Of a DNA stretch of 64,000 bases, positions 44,573 through 54,374 are shown one piece after another. This stretch comes from CALFUK01 sp964450495 (GTDB lineage: Bacteria; Bacteroidota; Bacteroidia; Chitinophagales; Saprospiraceae). A program made the position numbers and the translations under genes. The DNA lies in assembly GCA_964450495.1 (NCBI GenBank), contig CAYVFU010000016.1, positions 1 through 64,000 of the forward strand, read 5' to 3'. The notes under the pieces were generated by a model that saw only the letters and a program-made list of their open reading frames with translations, made no database searches and had not been told where the DNA came from. Every line of letters begins with the position of its first letter. Position 1 is the stretch's first letter.

Positions 44573-45451
44573 ATGAAAAAAATTGTGCTTATCTCATTAC
44601 TTTTTGGTCTGGTTATTTTTGGGTTTTTTAAAGCGAGGGGTTACTATTACTGGAAACAGGAAGAAAAAAGAAGAGCTGCATTCTATGAAAACCTTGTAGA
44701 TACCTCTTCGCCTACCGTCTCAAAAGATTCCATTCTGATAGCCTATCAAAATGATTTGCGCCCTATACACATTTATGTGCCGCCAGATTATGCAAAAGAT
44801 TCTACATCTACATATCCTGTGATCTACATGATGGATGGAGAATCTTCATTCAATGACCTAGAAAATATGGGGCCAGAATGGCAGATTGATGAAGTGATAA
44901 ATGCTGCATCAAAAGAAGGTAGACAAACAGCAATTGTTATAGGCATTAATCAAGCTGAAGACAGAGATGCAGAATATACACCATTCATGAATGATGACAA
45001 TCCTGATGCGCATGGCACCGAGTTTGCCAATTGGGTTGCTACTGATTTGAAAGCTTGGGTAGACCAAAAATTTCGAACGAAAACAGATGCTGCTTCGACA
45101 AGTATCGGTGGTATTTCTAGAAGTGGCATGATGGCCTATTTTATGATGATGCAACATCCAGAAGTTTTCGGTAATGCCATTATCCAATCGCCATCCATGT
45201 GGGTAGATGCTGATAAGCTTTTTGCAATGACTCTTACCAAAGAGCAATTACGCGACAAAAAAATATTTGTGAGTGTCGGTCAATATGAAGGCAATATAAT
45301 GATCCCACACGCAGAAGAGGTGTATGAAAAATTTAGTGCATTAGGGTTAGGTGATAATCAAATAAAATTTCAGCTTATTGAAAATGAATCGCATTGGCAT
45401 ATTACTTGGAGAAAGTCCTTTGCTTTGGCATATCCTTGGCTTATCGAATAG
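44573..45451 (+). CDS. alpha/beta hydrolase of the putative esterase (esterase D/enterochelin esterase-like) family
   Basis: A 292-residue hydrolase. N-terminal hydrophobic helix (about 4-20), probably an uncleaved anchor or a signal peptide. The fold markers are RPIHIYVPPDY, YPVIYMMDGESSFND, the nucleophile elbow GISRSG with Ser182, AIIQSPSMW, and SHWHITWRK near the C-terminus supplying the catalytic His (His274 or His276). Members cleave esters, including siderophore and carbohydrate esters. It faces the TPR kinase gene tail to tail with 12 bp between stops. Substrate unknown. Confidence 0.85.
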   Translation: MKKIVLISLLFGLVIFGFFKARGYYYWKQEEKRRAAFYENLVDTSSPTVSKDSILIAYQNDLRPIHIYVPPDYAKDSTSTYPVIYMMDGESSFNDLENMGPEWQIDEVINAASKEGRQTAIVIGINQAEDRDAEYTPFMNDDNPDAHGTEFANWVATDLKAWVDQKFRTKTDAASTSIGGISRSGMMAYFMMMQHPEVFGNAIIQSPSMWVDADKLFAMTLTKEQLRDKKIFVSVGQYEGNIMIPHAEEVYEKFSALGLGDNQIKFQLIENESHWHITWRKSFALAYPWLIE

Positions 45452-45463
45452 CCTTATACCATT

Positions 45464-47539
45464 TCAATTATCAGCAAATTTTCTAAACTTCAATTGCTCA
45501 CTTACACCATTTTCAAATAGTTGACTTTTAGAAGAATCTACCAATAAGGATTTTGGGAATCGTAGTGTGAATATTGATCCTTCGCCAAGAGTACTTTCTA
45601 CAGCAATAGATCCACCAAGTGAGTCCATAATTTTTTGACAAGTCGCTAAACCAAGACCAGTCCCTTCATATTTTGAATGATTATGGAGACGGCTAAACAT
45701 TTCCCATATTTTATCATAAAACTCTTCTTGAATCCCTATGCCATTATCTTTAAATAAAATTGAAAATCCATCTTCATTTGATTTAAAGTCTATAGTAACA
45801 GATGGAGTATCAGACTCATTGTATTTAATGCCGTTCTCAATTAGATTTTTAAACAGTAGAAAAATTGATGAATAATTAGCAATTACAGTAGGCATCCGCT
45901 TGGTTATATGGATTTCAGCATTATTTAATAAAAGGGTTTGTTGAATAGTATTGAGCAACTCCTTACATAATACATTGAGATCGATTTTCTCACTTATCCC
46001 CATACCCTCTGCTGATGAAAATTTAGAATATTCTAAAAGGTCTTCAATCAATGAATTCATTCTATTCCCACTACTTTTTAAGAAAGTAAAATACTCTTCA
46101 ATTCGTTCGTCTTTTGCCTTACCAATGCGGCGTTCTAAAAGACCAGTAAAGCTTATAATGTTACGTAAGGGTGTTTTAAGATCATGAGAAGCTATATAGG
46201 CAAATCGCTCAAGTTCTTTATTTGAATTTTTTAATTTAATGTTACTGCTTTCTAGTTCTTTTGTTCTTTTTTCTACTTGTCGTTTTAATTGATCGTTGTA
46301 CAGTTGTTTTGTACGATTTGCAGTATATAATTGAAAAGCCAATAGGGCTATCAACAAGGCAATTAAAACACTTATCTGCGTCAATAAATTTCTAGTATTT
46401 AATTTCGCATTTGTTTTGTCCAATTGGTATTTTGTTTCTAGCTCCACTAGTAATTCTGCCTTTTTGGCAAGATTTAAGAGGCCATATTGTTCTGCAGCAG
46501 CTTTTTGAAAATGTAACGCTTCTTTAAAATTCTCAGTCTCTTCATGAAGTTGACCCAATAAGTCAAGTGAAGACAATTTAGATGACTCTAAGTTGTTTGC
46601 AGTTGCCAAATCATATCCTAAATTAGCTTTTTCAAACGCCTTTTCATAATCACCATTTTCAGCATTGATAATCGCCCAGGTATGGTATAAAGTGTATAGC
46701 TCAGTAAATTCTTCTCCAATTTTTACAAGCCTTTTTTCCGCATCTATAAATGATCTATTGGATTGTTCTTTCATGTCTAAATAAAACTGACATTGGCCTA
46801 GCAGTCGAAGCACGGAGGTAATTCGTAAATCTTGCGCATATTTGTCACAAATATCATATGCCTTTTTTAAGTAGCTGTATGCGCTCTGATAGTCTTCCAT
46901 CTTAACATAGTATTCTCCCAGCCTATGATAAGGATTAGCTAAATAGGATTGGACACCCTCTTTTTCTCCTTTCTTGATTGCCAAATTATAATAATGAAAT
47001 GCGTTGACTTCATCATTGATAGAAAGATATAAAAAGCCAATATTAGCTAATGTGTTTATCTCTTGTTTAATGTTGCCAACAGCTTCTTCAATTTTAAGGG
47101 CTGAAAGAAAATACTCTAATGACTTTTCAATATTACCTTTTTCCTTATGTGTAAGTCCCAAATTATTGAGTGCTTTCATTTCTCCTTCAAGGAATGAGGA
47201 TTGCTTAGATAATTTGATGCACCTTTCCCAGTGTTTAATTGCCTGAGTAGAGTTGCCTTCTAATTCGGAAGCTATTCCCAAGTAATTGTGTGACAAAGCT
47301 GTTCTATTATTGTCTTTCAACCTTTTAGAAATCTGCAAGGCTTCTTCTGCATATATTCTGCATTGAGCGATATCTGTCTGGTGATGTGCAAAACTTAATT
47401 CTAGTAGAAGATCAACTTTGTTTTTATTGGCCGAAAGAGTCGACATCTCTTGCTTCAGACTATCCAATCTCGCCAACTGCGCATGAGAAAATGAGCATAT
47501 AAAGAATAAGAGAAAACTTGAAACCAAAAGTACTCGCAT
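45464..47539 (-). CDS. TPR-repeat sensor histidine kinase
   Basis: A 691-residue kinase. Signal peptide about 1-21 (CSFSHAQ), then about seven TPR units visible as A-x-x-x-YY/G-x-x repeats (for example LNNLGLTHKEKGNIEKSLEYF, LDLLGQLHEETENFKEALHF). A single membrane helix at about 385-403 and a short coiled coil follow. The kinase core has ASHDLKTPLRN with His452, NLIENGIKYN, DNGIGI and GTGLGLAT. There is no receiver domain or output domain, so the partner regulator is elsewhere. ATG 47539 is preferred over TTG 47563 because it puts the signal at the start. Periplasmic TPRs probably bind protein or peptide. Confidence 0.93.
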   Translation of the reverse strand: MRVLLVSSFLLFFICSFSHAQLARLDSLKQEMSTLSANKNKVDLLLELSFAHHQTDIAQCRIYAEEALQISKRLKDNNRTALSHNYLGIASELEGNSTQAIKHWERCIKLSKQSSFLEGEMKALNNLGLTHKEKGNIEKSLEYFLSALKIEEAVGNIKQEINTLANIGFLYLSINDEVNAFHYYNLAIKKGEKEGVQSYLANPYHRLGEYYVKMEDYQSAYSYLKKAYDICDKYAQDLRITSVLRLLGQCQFYLDMKEQSNRSFIDAEKRLVKIGEEFTELYTLYHTWAIINAENGDYEKAFEKANLGYDLATANNLESSKLSSLDLLGQLHEETENFKEALHFQKAAAEQYGLLNLAKKAELLVELETKYQLDKTNAKLNTRNLLTQISVLIALLIALLAFQLYTANRTKQLYNDQLKRQVEKRTKELESSNIKLKNSNKELERFAYIASHDLKTPLRNIISFTGLLERRIGKAKDERIEEYFTFLKSSGNRMNSLIEDLLEYSKFSSAEGMGISEKIDLNVLCKELLNTIQQTLLLNNAEIHITKRMPTVIANYSSIFLLFKNLIENGIKYNESDTPSVTIDFKSNEDGFSILFKDNGIGIQEEFYDKIWEMFSRLHNHSKYEGTGLGLATCQKIMDSLGGSIAVESTLGEGSIFTLRFPKSLLVDSSKSQLFENGVSEQLKFRKFADN

Positions 47540-47747
47540 ACCACTATATTGTCTCTTAAACAAAATCAGAGTTTTTAAGTCGGGTTAATTTAGGACGTTT
47601 GCAAATTGTGTGTTTTTTAGTTAAGATCAAAGTAAATGGTAGGCGTAATCTGAATGTTAATCGATTATTTATAGGAAAACGGATCACTTTAAGCCCAAAT
47701 AGATATAGACAACGGTTCGACAAGACCTAGCTTCACGTATAAAGCGC

Positions 47748-48131
47748 CTAGGCCATTTTCAATTTGTGTGGACTTGTTTTAGGTATTCGCTCGATAATTC
47801 CTCTGGCTTCTAAATCGAGTTTAACCGTTACGATGTACCAGCTAACTTTGCCATCAAATGTGCTTGACAGCTTTTTTACTGCAAGCTCATCAAGCTTCTC
47901 GTAAGTAATTTCTTTGTGCTCTTCTATCGTCTTAAGTATAAAATCTTTAATGACATCATATCTTCGCTTAAGGATATTTACACCTTTTTTACCTTGGGGA
48001 TGAAGAGTTAATATTTTGGAGTCGTCAATCATATTTTTAGCATTTGCTATTTTCAATACTTTATTGACTAAGTCAAAAGTAATTAAATTTTTTTCTAATT
48101 GTTTTTGCCACATTAAATTAGGTATTCTCAT
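47748..48131 (-). CDS. DUF6958-like small protein, possible winged helix
   Basis: The core, KILTLHPQGKKGVNI, a helical region (KDFILKTIEEHKEITYEKL), then WYIVTVKLDLEARGIIERIPKTSPHKL, matches small conserved proteins that I recall as DUF6958. The alternation of helix, turn and a basic C-terminal wing resembles winged-helix DNA binders. Starts are uncertain: ATG 48131 gives 127 residues, ATG 48032 gives about 94, the usual family length. The longer form would add an N-terminal segment of unknown nature. Function unknown. Confidence 0.7.
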   Translation of the reverse strand: MRIPNLMWQKQLEKNLITFDLVNKVLKIANAKNMIDDSKILTLHPQGKKGVNILKRRYDVIKDFILKTIEEHKEITYEKLDELAVKKLSSTFDGKVSWYIVTVKLDLEARGIIERIPKTSPHKLKMA

Positions 48132-48275
48132 TATAAACTTCAAATTATTTTAATATGACACTTGGCGTCTTTTACAATACCTTGATCGTGAAAGACATTC
48201 AAAAATCTAAAGTATTTTAAAAAATCTGATGGAAATGTGATTCTATTGAATTAACATGATAGCATAGGCAATATT

Positions 48276-50336
48276 TTACTCTACCGAAATCTCATCGACG
48301 AAGAGCCAACATGGCGCACCTGGAGCGGGATGCCAATCCGGATTAACCAAATTACTTTCGACTCTTACTCGAATATACCTAGCTCGGACTGGGTCAAATT
48401 TCTCTGTGAAATTTTTAAGCGTTGTTGGTGCATTTTCTGTAGATGTTTGGTATGTATTTCGAACAGCCTTAGTAAAATTCTTTCCATTTTCAGAAACATC
48501 AACCTTAATCGACTTTGGAAAAAAGATATATGATGATGCTGCTTCCATGGCACTGACCGTCACAGAAGTCACCGACTCTAATTGCCCTAAATCAAGCGTT
48601 GCTGTTAAATGCTCCTTCTCATAACCTATCCAATTACCATCTGTAAATGTTGTACTCCCTTTTTCCAAATCAATTAGAGATTTAGCCCCATTGGCCTCAT
48701 ATCGTTCACTTGGAGGGCTTGCTAAAGTGATGTTCTTTGGTAAAAATTTAACTCTGACAAACTGCTTATTTTTAATCTCACTAGAAGCCCATCCTTCCCT
48801 CATAGATATGACTTTCAAATTTGTAGATTCAGTTATCACGATTAGTGAATCATATTTTGCAGAACTTGAATCGGGATCACTTCCATCAGTAGTGTAATGC
48901 AAATCTACATTCTTGAAATTCGTTTTCAACTCTACTGTCATCGTATCAGTAAACATGTCTTTTTCAGCTAAAATCAACGGTGCTTTTAATCGGGCATCGC
49001 CAAATACACTTTCGTCAATTCCTACATTGACAATCGTTTTTGGTCTATTGCTTTTAAATTCGTTTACGCCTTCTTCTGTGACTTTTGTTTGCCACAAATA
49101 GACTTTTTTTAATCGAGTCAATTCATTTAAAACAGCAAAGCTTTTATCAGTAATTTCAGTCCCATAGACATTTAAATAATGCAGATAGTCTAACTTTTTT
49201 AAGTGTTGAATACCATCATCTGTAATGTCAGTTTGTTGAATAAATAATTTTTGTAAATGAGGAAATCGCTTGACAATTGCTAGATCTCGATCGGTAATAT
49301 TACTTGATTCCAAATGTAGACTCACAATTTGCTCATCAATTGATTTAAGCGCATTCAACGTTTGTTTGTCCAAGTTCTTTCGCCTAGATAAATCTACTTC
49401 TAAAAATGAAGTTTCATTATCTGTTCTATATACCGATATTCCTTTATCTCTGATCTTTTTTAAATCATCATCAGAGATTGGATTCACTTTTATTTGAGCC
49501 ACATTATCTGTCGGAGTAATAAACTTTTTCAGTAAATTCTTGATATTATCATCCTGTGAAAGTTCCTTTACTTTTACATTGAAATCAGCACCTTCTTTAA
49601 TCCACCATGATAAAATGGCTTTCTCATCATCCAATAATTGTTGTTTACCTTTTGGCGGCATATGTTCTTTTTCTTCTAAGGGCAAATGAATTCGTTGTAC
49701 AAGCAAACTGTGTTCACTATCTCCACCAATAAATAAAGGACCTGTTTTGCCGCCAGTAATCAGACCTTCTTTTGTAGCCATTAATAAGTCACCTTTCGTT
49801 TTAGTCTTACTGTGACATCTGACACATTTGTCATTCAAAATTGGCTGGACCAAATCATCAAATACGATGGCATTATCTATATCTACAATTTGGTTTTTTT
49901 CCTGTTTAGCCGTCGCAGTTGTTGTTAAAAAATCACTGCCATGAGTCAACGAACCTCCCCAATGCCCTGTCAAAATCAAGCCCAAAATCGTTAACGAAAA
50001 TGTCGACATGTAAAGCTTGTTTCCAGATTTTGCATTGGTCTTATTCAAAAAATAAATAAGTACTGAGAATAATGCAACTGCAATACCAAGCCGTTTATGA
50101 TTATTTAATAAGCCTTCTTCATAACCTCCTTGCAATGACAAACCATAGCCAGAAACCGCAGCAAGTATGGCTCCCATCATTCCCCAAAATAATGTAAATG
50201 TAATTGCAGCTTGGAAGGAAGAACTATTATTCCACCTATCATGAATTTCCATCATAAATGCTATTAGCAAAAAGCCGATAGGCAAATGCAGAATAATTGG
50301 ATGAAGCCTTCCTAATACACTAAGTAGTCCTTCCAT
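48276..50336 (-). CDS. multi-domain membrane cytochrome: DUF2231-like, c-type cytochrome, LRR, chitobiase-like and discoidin domains
   Basis: A 686-residue protein. Four membrane helices at about 15-35, 45-65, 83-97 and 113-125 form a DUF2231-like module (LHPIILHLPIGFLL). A cytochrome-c-like segment (PSCyt1 type) follows with CVRCH (Cys171, Cys174, His175) and HMPPKGK as the probable axial Met block. Residues about 300-440 are leucine-rich repeats (LHLESSNITDRDLAIV, LFIQQTDITDDGIQHL, LNVYGTEITDKSF). About 455-530 resembles the chitobiase C-terminal Ig-like domain (LHYTTDGSDPDSSSAKY). About 545-686 is a discoidin-like domain. It is last in a three-gene operon and directly abuts the DUF1501 gene with no spacer. 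Confidence 0.87.
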   Translation of the reverse strand: MEGLLSVLGRLHPIILHLPIGFLLIAFMMEIHDRWNNSSSFQAAITFTLFWGMMGAILAAVSGYGLSLQGGYEEGLLNNHKRLGIAVALFSVLIYFLNKTNAKSGNKLYMSTFSLTILGLILTGHWGGSLTHGSDFLTTTATAKQEKNQIVDIDNAIVFDDLVQPILNDKCVRCHSKTKTKGDLLMATKEGLITGGKTGPLFIGGDSEHSLLVQRIHLPLEEKEHMPPKGKQQLLDDEKAILSWWIKEGADFNVKVKELSQDDNIKNLLKKFITPTDNVAQIKVNPISDDDLKKIRDKGISVYRTDNETSFLEVDLSRRKNLDKQTLNALKSIDEQIVSLHLESSNITDRDLAIVKRFPHLQKLFIQQTDITDDGIQHLKKLDYLHYLNVYGTEITDKSFAVLNELTRLKKVYLWQTKVTEEGVNEFKSNRPKTIVNVGIDESVFGDARLKAPLILAEKDMFTDTMTVELKTNFKNVDLHYTTDGSDPDSSSAKYDSLIVITESTNLKVISMREGWASSEIKNKQFVRVKFLPKNITLASPPSERYEANGAKSLIDLEKGSTTFTDGNWIGYEKEHLTATLDLGQLESVTSVTVSAMEAASSYIFFPKSIKVDVSENGKNFTKAVRNTYQTSTENAPTTLKNFTEKFDPVRARYIRVRVESNLVNPDWHPAPGAPCWLFVDEISVE

Positions 50337-51818
50337 TTACGTGATAATATCATTCACAACTTTACCATGGACATCAGTTAATCTAAATCGTCTCCCTTGA
50401 TATTTGTACGTTAATTTCTCATGATCAATGCCCAACAGCCTCAATGTTGTCGCTTGAAAATCATGCACATGGACAGGGTTCTCAACAATATTATAGCCAA
50501 ACTCGTCAGTCTCTCCATAAACGATTCCTGGCTTTATACCTCCTCCCGCCATCCAGATACTAAAACTTCTAGGATGATGATCTCTTCCATAATTATTTGC
50601 GGTTAATGCACCTTGAGAGTAATTAGTTCTACCAAACTCACCTCCCCAAATCACCAGTGTCTCTTCCAACATGCCCCGTTGTTTTAGGTCCATAATCAAT
50701 GCGGCTGATGCCTGGTCTGTATCCATAGCCTGACCGCTGATCTGAGTCGGCAGATTATCATGATTGTCCCAACCCATGTGATACAATTGGATAAAATTAA
50801 CACCACTCTCTGCTAAGCGTCTTGCCAATAAACAATTAGCAGCATAGGTACCCGGTTGCATTGAGTCAGGACCATACATTTTATAAATATGGTCAGGTTC
50901 GTCCGAAATATCCATGACATCTGGTACAGAAGTTTGCATGCGGTAAGCCATCTCGTATTGTGCAATGCGGCTACTAATCTCTGGGTCACCAAACTCTTCC
51001 AACTGGTTATGATTGAGCTCTGCTAGTTTATCAAGCATTCGTCGCCTACTTTGTCTATCCACGCCATCTGGATCTTTTAAATAGAGTACTGGATCTTTAC
51101 CTGATCGAAATTGAACACCTTGATGCAAAGAATGCAAAAATCCATTTCCCCATAGTCGAGAGTATAATGGTTGTCCGGCAGGACGTCCAGTTCCACGAGA
51201 CAGCAACACTGTAAATGAGGGCAAATTTTCATTAGAACTGCCAAGTCCATAACTCATCCATGCTCCCATACTTGGTCGACCAGGTTGTTGTGATCCCGTT
51301 TGAAAAAATGTAATTGCAGGATCGTGATTAATCGCCTCCGTATGCATTGATTTTATGATGCAGATATCATCGGCAATCTTCGAAGTGTATGGCAACAAGT
51401 CACTTATCCACGCACCACTTTGTCCATATTGTTCAAACGGAAAAATCGAACCTGCCAAAGGAAAACTGTCTTGACCAGAAGTCATTCCAGTCAATCTCTG
51501 TCCGTTGCGAATTGAGTCAGGCAATTCTTCTCCTCGGCGCTCATTCAATAATGGTTTGTAATCAAAAAGCTCGTATTGTGATGGTCCACCACTTTGAAAT
51601 AAATAAATAACTCTTTTCGCTTTAGGTGCAAAATGAAGATCTTTAATTATTCCACCAATTGTACTGGCGTTAGGATTTAGAGTTTTACTTGACGTGGGAT
51701 CAAAAAAATTCATGCCTAACAGAGAGCTAAGCGCTGCAGTACCAATACCTATACTAGACTTTGACAAAAAGTTTCTTCTGTTTAAAATAAATGAACGCTC
51801 TTTAATAATCTTTTCCAT
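50337..51818 (-). CDS. DUF1501 family Tat-exported protein (first copy)
   Basis: A 493-residue member of the DUF1501 family, part of the alkaline-phosphatase/sulfatase-like fold. The Tat signal has NRRNFLSKSS (Arg14-Arg15). Landmarks are RVIYLFQSGGPSQYELFDYKP, HTEAINHDPA, IQLYHMGWDNHDNLP, VIWGGEFGRTNYSQG and DHHPRSFSIWMAGGGI; the DHH and GRT motifs are family typical and may bind metal. The usual partner is a PSD1 (DUF1553) protein, which precedes it here. In Planctomycetes the pair is thought to act on the cell surface, but no function is proven. It lies between the PSD1 and cytochrome genes in one operon. Confidence 0.9.
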   Translation of the reverse strand: MEKIIKERSFILNRRNFLSKSSIGIGTAALSSLLGMNFFDPTSSKTLNPNASTIGGIIKDLHFAPKAKRVIYLFQSGGPSQYELFDYKPLLNERRGEELPDSIRNGQRLTGMTSGQDSFPLAGSIFPFEQYGQSGAWISDLLPYTSKIADDICIIKSMHTEAINHDPAITFFQTGSQQPGRPSMGAWMSYGLGSSNENLPSFTVLLSRGTGRPAGQPLYSRLWGNGFLHSLHQGVQFRSGKDPVLYLKDPDGVDRQSRRRMLDKLAELNHNQLEEFGDPEISSRIAQYEMAYRMQTSVPDVMDISDEPDHIYKMYGPDSMQPGTYAANCLLARRLAESGVNFIQLYHMGWDNHDNLPTQISGQAMDTDQASAALIMDLKQRGMLEETLVIWGGEFGRTNYSQGALTANNYGRDHHPRSFSIWMAGGGIKPGIVYGETDEFGYNIVENPVHVHDFQATTLRLLGIDHEKLTYKYQGRRFRLTDVHGKVVNDIIT

Positions 51819-51827
51819 ATCAGTAGA

Positions 51828-54191
51828 TTAACCTCTTGAAATTGATTCGTCTAAATTAAAAATGGCACTGGCAACCATCGCATATGCTGCCATCTCGGAT
51901 TTATCTATGTCGAAAGGAATATGAAATTCGCCAATAGCTAAATAGTCCTCTGCTTTTTTTGGGTCTTCCGAAAAATAATGTAACTCTTCTTCTAGATATT
52001 GTATTAAAGATTCTACTTCAGAATCGTTAGGTTTTCTTGATGTTACTTGTTCAAAAATACTTGCAATTCTCCTCTCTGGTGACTCTTGTTTTTCGACTAC
52101 ATTTTGAGCAAGCAACCGGCTGGCTTCAATGATTTGAGGATCGTTCATTAGCACCAAAGCTTGCAGAGGTGTACTGGTGCGTTGTCTTTTTACAGTACAC
52201 AAGTCACGGGTAGTTGCATCGAAGGTCATCATACTTGGTGGCGGTACTGTGCGTTTCCAAAAGGTATATAGACTTCTGCGGTACAACTTAAGTCCTTCGT
52301 CTGGTATATATTTTGTGAGGCTACCACCTCCCCCACCAATCGTCTCAGCCCACAGTCCTTCTGGCTGATAAGGTTTTACACTTGGTCCGCCAATGGTTTC
52401 TGAAATTAACCCACTAGCAGCCAATGCGTGGTCACGAATCATTTCTGCAGACAAACGTAAACGCGATGCTCTTGCTAACAAGATATTCTCTGGATCACGC
52501 TCTAGCAATTCCTCTGACACTTTTGCAGACTGTTGATATGTCGAAGACTGAGCTATATACTTCAGCATGGACTTTATATCCCAACCATCTTCTTTAAACT
52601 TTATAGCTAAATAGTCAAGTAGCTCTGGATGCGAAGGCAATGCACCTTGATTACCAAAATCATCTGAAGACGCAACAATGCCTGTCCCAAACATTTGTTG
52701 CCATAAGCGATTAACGGCTACCCTTGCCGTCAATGGATGTTTATCTTCAAAGAGCCATTCTGCTAATCCTTTTCTATTCGGTGGTAAGTCTTCATCAAAA
52801 GCCAAAACAGATTTTGGTGTATTCGGAAAAACAGGAGTTATCGGCTGGTCATATGCTCCCCTGTTAAGAATGTAAGCTTGTCTTGGCTTATCCATTTCCT
52901 TCATGATCATCAGTGGGATTTCTTCAAGTGTATCCACATTATTAATGAACGTAAGTGTTTGTTCTACTTCTTCTTTAGTCAAGGTAATGTAAGGCTCAGG
53001 GATTGACCCATAGTCAATTTGCCCTACTTCTTCAACGTTATTGAAAAAGCTAAACATCTGATAGTAATTCTCTTGGGATAAAGGATCATACTTGTGGTCA
53101 TGACACCTTGCACACTCCATGGTTAATCCAAGAAATGCTGTACTAAATGTCTGTGCTCTATCCGCAACATATTCTGTCCGATATTCTTCTCCAATCACAC
53201 CACCTTCTTGAGTGATTTTATGATTCCTGTTAAATGTAGTTGCAATGATTTGTTCGCGACTCGCATTAGGAAGAAGGTCTCCAGCTATTTGCCAAGTCAC
53301 AAAATCTTTGTAGCTCATATTTTTATTAAACGCATGAATCACCCAATCTCGCCAAGGCCAAGTGATGCGCTCCAAATCATCTTGATACCCATGAGAATCT
53401 GCATACCGAGCAATATCCAACCATTGCACGGCCATGTGTTCGCCATATCTAGGTAGAGACAGTAAGCGATCAATTTGCTTTTCAATAGCATTAGGACTAT
53501 CATCTTTGATAAATGCTTCTATTTCTTCTATGGTGGGTGCTATTCCAGTTAAATCAAAACTAAGTCGACGAAGAAGTTTTTCTTTAGATGCAGGTATGTT
53601 TGGACTTAATTGATTGTTTTCTAATTTTTTAAGAATAAAATGGTCAATCTCATTATTTGTCCATTCTCCATTAAGGACATCAGGTACTGGAGATTTTTCT
53701 GGCGGAGTAAAAGACCAATGTTCTTTCCATTCGGCTCCTTGTGCTATCCACTTTTTTAAAATTTCTTTTTCGTGTTCTTCTAAAGTCAAATTTGATTCTG
53801 GAGGCGGCATGACATCATCCACATCTTCTGTAAAAATGCGATATATCAAAGTGCTGCTGTCTGGCTGGTAAGGAATTATAGCGAAGTGATCTTTGTTCTC
53901 TCCAAGGGCTTTAAAGGCTAACTCTTCACTCGCAAAACTCAGACCAGCTTCTATTGTCTTTTCATCAGGTCCGTGACATTTGAAACATCTGTCTGACAAA
54001 ATCGGTTTGACATGAAAATTAAAATCTATTGTTTCTGGAATTGCTGTTTTGCTTGCAAATGAATGCTCTGTACTAATTCTCTTTTCATCTGGCTGGCACG
54101 CTTGAAGTAGGACACATGCCACTAATACAACAAAAACTAAATTGCTTAGGCCATACTGGCGTTTCAGACTATATTTTCTTCTTAACAACAT
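51828..54191 (-). CDS. PSD1 family lipoprotein: c-type cytochrome-like, DUF1549 and DUF1553 domains
   Basis: A 787-residue lipoprotein (lipobox VLLQAC, Cys32). A haem-type CFKCH site at 69-73 and VMPPPES block form the PSCyt1 module (about 60-140). DUF1549 (about 160-380) includes LTGIAPTIEEIEAF and CARCHDHKYDPLSQ, a second Cys-His pair. DUF1553 (about 430-750) has NRLWQQMFGTGIVASSDDFGNQG, YQQSAKVS, and LMNDPQIIEASRLLAQ. First gene of the operon. ATG 54191 is preferred over TTG 54203, since both give the same lipobox. The operon, not just the pair, is the likely functional unit. Only one proper C-x-x-C-H motif is intact in each of the two segments. Confidence 0.92.
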   Translation of the reverse strand: MLLRRKYSLKRQYGLSNLVFVVLVACVLLQACQPDEKRISTEHSFASKTAIPETIDFNFHVKPILSDRCFKCHGPDEKTIEAGLSFASEELAFKALGENKDHFAIIPYQPDSSTLIYRIFTEDVDDVMPPPESNLTLEEHEKEILKKWIAQGAEWKEHWSFTPPEKSPVPDVLNGEWTNNEIDHFILKKLENNQLSPNIPASKEKLLRRLSFDLTGIAPTIEEIEAFIKDDSPNAIEKQIDRLLSLPRYGEHMAVQWLDIARYADSHGYQDDLERITWPWRDWVIHAFNKNMSYKDFVTWQIAGDLLPNASREQIIATTFNRNHKITQEGGVIGEEYRTEYVADRAQTFSTAFLGLTMECARCHDHKYDPLSQENYYQMFSFFNNVEEVGQIDYGSIPEPYITLTKEEVEQTLTFINNVDTLEEIPLMIMKEMDKPRQAYILNRGAYDQPITPVFPNTPKSVLAFDEDLPPNRKGLAEWLFEDKHPLTARVAVNRLWQQMFGTGIVASSDDFGNQGALPSHPELLDYLAIKFKEDGWDIKSMLKYIAQSSTYQQSAKVSEELLERDPENILLARASRLRLSAEMIRDHALAASGLISETIGGPSVKPYQPEGLWAETIGGGGGSLTKYIPDEGLKLYRRSLYTFWKRTVPPPSMMTFDATTRDLCTVKRQRTSTPLQALVLMNDPQIIEASRLLAQNVVEKQESPERRIASIFEQVTSRKPNDSEVESLIQYLEEELHYFSEDPKKAEDYLAIGEFHIPFDIDKSEMAAYAMVASAIFNLDESISRG

Positions 54192-54374
54192 CAATTGTAC
54201 CAATTTACGAAATTATTTAGAGAATGTGTGCAGCTTCGTCAGTTGATAAAGTAACTTATGATTACTCTTATTCAAAGTACAGGAGTTATTCACTTAATAT
54301 CCTTAACACTATTTAATAAGCATTACATAAAATAAAGCCTTGTATTTAAAGTTCTCTTTAATACATTTAGGAAC

